DNA of 64,000 bases from Curtobacterium poinsettiae (GTDB taxonomy: Bacteria > Actinomycetota > Actinomycetes > Actinomycetales > Microbacteriaceae): positions 1,984,001 to 2,048,000 of the forward strand of contig NZ_CP106879.1 in NCBI RefSeq assembly GCF_025677645.1. The letters are read 5' to 3'. The position numbers were made by a program, and so were the translations under genes. The first letter of the stretch is position 1. Every line of letters begins with the position of its first letter. The notes below the pieces were generated by a model. It ran no database searches, was not told the origin of the DNA, and was given only the letters and a program-made list of their open reading frames with translations. This document shows, piece after piece, positions 60,866-64,000 of this stretch.

Positions 60866-62370
60866 TCGCCATGACCCTCGCCGAGATCGCCACCGCGGTC
60901 GGCGGCGAGCTGATCGGCGGCGCGCAGGCGACCGACGTCGCCGAGCCCGGCGACCTGGTCGTCGAGGGCTCGGTCGAGACCGACTCGCGCCTGGTCCGCC
61001 CCGGCAGCGTCTTCTTCGCCCTGCCCGGCGAGGTCACCGACGGCCGTCGCTTCGTGCCCGCAGCGGTCGACGCCGGTGCCGCCCTGGTCGTCACGCCCGA
61101 CCGCGTGGACACCAGCGCGCCACAGATCGTCGTCGCCGACGGGTACGAGGCCCTCGCTGCGCTCGCCCACGAGGTCGTCACGCGCGTCCGGATGAGCACC
61201 GCGGACCGCGTCGACGCCGACGGTCGCCCGGCGCCCCTGCTGGTCGTCGGCATCACCGGCTCGAACGGCAAGACGAGCACGAAGAACATGCTCCGCACGA
61301 TCCTCGAACAGCACGGCGCGACCGTCGCGCCCGAGGGGTCGTTCAACAACCACGTCGGCGCACCGATCTCGATGCTCCGCATCACGGACGACACCCGGTA
61401 CCTGGTGGTCGAGATGGGTGCGAGCGGCGTCGGCCACATCGCCAAGCTCGTGTCGATCGCCGAGCCCGACGTCGGCGTCGTCCTCAAGGTGGGCCTCGCG
61501 CACGCCGGCGAGTTCGGCGGCATCGAGGCGACGCAGCGTGCGAAGTCCGAGATGGTGACCGACCTGCCCGAGACCGCCACGGCCCTGCTCAACGTCGACG
61601 ACGACCGCGTGGCGTCGATGCGTGACCTGACGGCCGCGCGGGTGGTGGGCTTCGGCACGTCGGCCGAAGCCGACTATCGCGTCTCCGGCATCGAGACGGA
61701 CCGCAGCGGCACCCGCTTCACCCTCACCGCGCCTCCCCGCCGCCCCGAAGGCGACCGCCCGACGGACGCGACCCTGACTGGAGGCCCGGATCACGTCGAC
61801 GTGCGCCTCGCGATCCTGGGTGAGCACCACGCGATGAACGCGTCCGCCGCGCTCACCGTCGCCCACCTGTGGGGCGTCCCGCTCGCCGACGGCGCCGCGG
61901 CGCTCGCGTCGATGACGCGGGCCGAGCGCTGGCGCATGGAGCTGCTCCAGGGCGGCCCCGAGGGCGTCACCGTCATCAACGACGCCTACAACGCGTCGCC
62001 CGACTCCACCGCGGCGGCGCTGCGGACCCTGGCGCAGATCGTGCGCCCGGGGGAGCGGACCGTCGCCGTGCTCGGTGAGATGGCCGAGCTCGGTGAGTAC
62101 TCCGTCGAGGAGCACGATCGCATCGGTCGGCTCGTCGTCCGCCTCGGCATCGGACAGCTCGTGGTCATCGGCCGCGGCGCGATGCCCATCCACCAGGCCG
62201 CCACCCTCGAGGGATCGTGGGACGGCGAGTCCGTGTACATCGAGGACGTCGACGACGCCGTCCGTGCCATGCAGGAGATGCTCCGCCCCGGCGACGTCGT
62301 CCTCGTCAAGTCCTCGAAGTCTGCCGAACTGCGATTCCTCGGCGACCGCCTCGGAGGTGTCACCGAATGA
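60862..62370 (+). CDS. murF: UDP-MurNAc-tripeptide-D-Ala-D-Ala ligase
   Basis: 502 residues from ATG 60862, overlapping the murE stop by four bases. P-loop [15 protein letters not shown] (about residues 130-145), [12 protein letters not shown] and [14 protein letters not shown] are family hallmarks. Longer than the usual ~450, with a charged, proline-rich linker insertion near residues 290-310 ([20 protein letters not shown]) not typical of MurF; the bases encoding its end match the 43041 repeat. Adds D-Ala-D-Ala to the wall precursor. Confidence 0.94.
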   Translation: MIAMTLAEIATAVGGELIGGAQATDVAEPGDLVVEGSVETDSRLVRPGSVFFALPGEVTDGRRFVPAAVDAGAALVVTPDRVDTSAPQIVVADGYEALAALAHEVVTRVRMSTADRVDADGRPAPLLVVGITGSNGKTSTKNMLRTILEQHGATVAPEGSFNNHVGAPISMLRITDDTRYLVVEMGASGVGHIAKLVSIAEPDVGVVLKVGLAHAGEFGGIEATQRAKSEMVTDLPETATALLNVDDDRVASMRDLTAARVVGFGTSAEADYRVSGIETDRSGTRFTLTAPPRRPEGDRPTDATLTGGPDHVDVRLAILGEHHAMNASAALTVAHLWGVPLADGAAALASMTRAERWRMELLQGGPEGVTVINDAYNASPDSTAAALRTLAQIVRPGERTVAVLGEMAELGEYSVEEHDRIGRLVVRLGIGQLVVIGRGAMPIHQAATLEGSWDGESVYIEDVDDAVRAMQEMLRPGDVVLVKSSKSAELRFLGDRLGGVTE

Positions 62371-63470
62371 TCGCGCTCCTCGTCGCCGGCGCCACGTCGC
62401 TGGTGTTCACGTTGCTGCTCACCCCGTTCTTCATCAAGCTCTTCCACCGTCTCGGGTGGGGGCAGTTCATCCGTGACGACGGTCCACAGTCCCACCACAC
62501 CAAGCGCGGCACAGCCACCATGGGCGGCATCGTCCTGATCATCGGTGCGGTGATCGGGTACTTCGTCGGTCACCTGGTCGGGCGTGACTCGATCACGCTG
62601 TCCGGTCTGCTCGTGCTGTTCCTGATGGTCGGGCTCGGGTTCGTCGGCTTCATCGACGACTTCCTCAAGGTGCGGCGTCAGCGGAGCCTCGGGCTCGGCG
62701 GCTGGGCGAAGATCCTCGGCCAGGTCATCGTCGGCGTCATCTTCGCCACGATCGCCCTGGTCGTGCCGACGTCGAACGGCAAGCCCCCGGCGTCCACGAT
62801 GATCTCGGCGATCCGCGACGTGCCGTGGCTCGACTTCATGGCGCTCGGCACGGTCATCGGCACCGTGTTGTTCCTCGCCTGGATCGTGCTGCTGACGGTG
62901 TCCACGTCGAACGGCGTGAACGTGGCGGACGGGCTCGACGGCCTGGCGACGGGATCGAGCATCCTGGCGATCGGCTCGTACGTCATCATCGGCTTCTGGC
63001 AGTCGAACCAGATGTGCGGCGGCGCCCGCCTCGACTCGAACACCGAGCACGCCTGCTACACGGTGTCCAACCCGCTCGACCTCGCCGTGGTGGCGGCCGC
63101 GGTCTGCGGTGGGCTGATCGGGTTCCTCTGGTACAACACGTCGCCCGCGCAGATCTTCCTCGGGGACACCGGCTCGCTCGGGCTCGGCGGCGCCCTGGCC
63201 GGTCTCGCGATCCTCAGCCGGACCGAGCTGCTGCTCATCCTCATCGGTGGCCTGTTCTTCATCGTCACCGGCTCCGTCATCCTCCAGCGGGCCTACTTCA
63301 AGATCACCCACGGCAAGCGCATCTTCCTGATGAGTCCGCTGCACCACCACTTCGAACTGAAGGGGTGGGCCGAGGTGACCGTCGTCGTCCGCTTCTGGAT
63401 CATCGCCGGACTCTTCGTCGCGGCGGGGGTCGGACTCTTCTACCTCGAATGGATCGCACGCGTTGGTTGA
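62367..63470 (+). CDS. mraY: Phospho-MurNAc-pentapeptide translocase MraY
   Basis: 367 residues from ATG 62367, overlapping the murF stop (ATGA) with GGAGGTG 8 bases upstream. About ten membrane helices, and the conserved [20 protein letters not shown] loop, [20 protein letters not shown] and [10 protein letters not shown], with catalytic aspartates. It links the wall precursor to the undecaprenyl carrier to make lipid I. Confidence 0.97.
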   Translation: MIALLVAGATSLVFTLLLTPFFIKLFHRLGWGQFIRDDGPQSHHTKRGTATMGGIVLIIGAVIGYFVGHLVGRDSITLSGLLVLFLMVGLGFVGFIDDFLKVRRQRSLGLGGWAKILGQVIVGVIFATIALVVPTSNGKPPASTMISAIRDVPWLDFMALGTVIGTVLFLAWIVLLTVSTSNGVNVADGLDGLATGSSILAIGSYVIIGFWQSNQMCGGARLDSNTEHACYTVSNPLDLAVVAAAVCGGLIGFLWYNTSPAQIFLGDTGSLGLGGALAGLAILSRTELLLILIGGLFFIVTGSVILQRAYFKITHGKRIFLMSPLHHHFELKGWAEVTVVVRFWIIAGLFVAAGVGLFYLEWIARVG

Positions 63471-63474
63471 CCCG

Positions 63475-64000
63475 GTGTCCTCGCCGTCCCGCCTCCACTC
63501 CCTCGACAGCTGGTACTCCGAGGGGTGGAAGGGGCTCAACGTAGCCGTCCTCGGCCTCGGAGCCACCGGGTTCTCGGTCGCCGACACGCTGGTGGAACTC
63601 GGCAGCGAGGTGACGGTCTACTCGTCCGACGCCCCCGCCGACAGCGTCGAGCTGCTCGACGTGATCGGTGCCCGGTTCCTGCAGACGCCGCTCGACACCG
63701 TGCCGGACGCCCTCGTGCGGCAGGCACCCGACGTCGTCATCGTGTCGCCGGGGTTGCCCCCGCACAACGCCACCGTGCAGTGGTCGGTGACGAACAGCAC
63801 CGTCTGGGGCGACATCGAGCTCGCCTGGCGCGTGCGCGACAAGGTCGTCCGCGGCCCGGTCGCGGCCCCCTGGATCACGATCACGGGCACGAACGGCAAG
63901 ACGACGACGACACAGCTCACGACCGCGATGTACGAGGCCGGCGGCCTGCGTGCCGTCGCGTGCGGGAACATCGGCGTACCGGTGCTCGACGTCGTCCGCG
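63475..64000 (+). CDS. murD: UDP-MurNAc-L-Ala-D-Glu ligase MurD, truncated by the window end
   Basis: Frame open from GTG 63475 to the window end, at least 175 residues. N-terminal Rossmann part VAVLGLGATGFSVADTLVEL, then the ATP P-loop TGTNGKTTTTQL at about residue 137 and CGNIGVPVLDVV. It adds D-glutamate in the wall pathway. Follows the operon order mraY-murD. A TTG at 63463 overlapping the mraY stop is an alternative start. Confidence 0.93.
   Translation, partial: MSSPSRLHSLDSWYSEGWKGLNVAVLGLGATGFSVADTLVELGSEVTVYSSDAPADSVELLDVIGARFLQTPLDTVPDALVRQAPDVVIVSPGLPPHNATVQWSVTNSTVWGDIELAWRVRDKVVRGPVAAPWITITGTNGKTTTTQLTTAMYEAGGLRAVACGNIGVPVLDVVR

Overview
The window is 64 kb of very GC-rich actinobacterial chromosome, apparently single-origin and densely coded. 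Several features point to a member of the Microbacteriaceae, with a Curtobacterium-like genome as my best guess: the division and cell-wall (dcw) cluster order with DUF3040 ahead of mraZ, a garA-ftsR-MerR block, a class II DAHP synthase, a PASTA kinase next to an Rv2175c homologue, and a MurE whose diaminopimelate-recognition motif is changed as expected for group B (homoserine-type) peptidoglycan. The genus is inference from gene content, not from a marker gene. There is no tRNA, rRNA, CRISPR array, prophage, transposase or integrase.

Layout. 0-5.5 kb: start of a secreted protein, then a LysR regulator divergent from a bifunctional proline dehydrogenase/P5C dehydrogenase (PutA), then a VOC protein. 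5.5-11.9 kb: a TetR/thioesterase pair divergent from an acyl-CoA dehydrogenase, an S9 peptidase coupled to a patatin lipase, and a GAF-like membrane protein. 12-21.8 kb: small metabolic and regulatory genes (quinone oxidoreductase, HxlR divergent from an NAD(P)-binding protein, MFS divergent from LysR, aldo/keto reductase, F420-type reductase, GNAT, VOC, MarR, phosphoesterase). 21.8-25 kb: a TPP-riboswitch thiamine salvage operon, thiM-thiE-thiD/tenA, on the minus strand. 25-32 kb: a NUDIX fusion, a phosphotransferase, an AlkZ-like winged-helix protein, a J-domain/NERD-like fusion, an S4 protein, orphan small proteins and an HtrA-type protease. 33-35 kb: two FecCD iron-siderophore permeases behind a DtxR/IdeR-like box. 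35-37 kb: garA, ftsR and a second MerR. 37.3-37.9 kb: a 175-bp tandem repeat array. 38-43 kb: an orphan ParA divergent from pyruvate carboxylase, then peptide deformylase. 43-48.5 kb: acyl-CoA synthetase divergent from ROK glucokinase, PlsC-type acyltransferase and DAHP synthase. 48.8-54.5 kb: PASTA Ser/Thr kinase, LysM/transglycosylase-like protein, Rv2175c homologue, polyprenyl synthase, DUF3040. 55.1-64 kb: mraZ-rsmH-ftsL-ftsI-murE-murF-mraY-murD, the last cut by the window end.

How it works together. The right third is one cell-envelope neighbourhood: isoprenoid carrier precursor synthesis, a PASTA kinase that senses peptidoglycan, a LysM hydrolase-like protein, and the dcw operon under probable MraZ autoregulation. 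The middle covers central carbon and cofactor supply: GarA as the 2-oxoglutarate node switch, pyruvate carboxylase, glucokinase, DAHP synthase and thiamine salvage.

The most distinctive non-coding content is a set of long, often perfect inverted repeats between genes, plus one dispersed repeat family: four direct copies near 37.6 kb and two inverted copies near 54.7 kb. I did not find a complete, clearly novel multi-gene system. The strongest leads are that repeat family, the altered MurE motif, the 10-bp-phased MraZ-type box clusters, and several unusual domain fusions.
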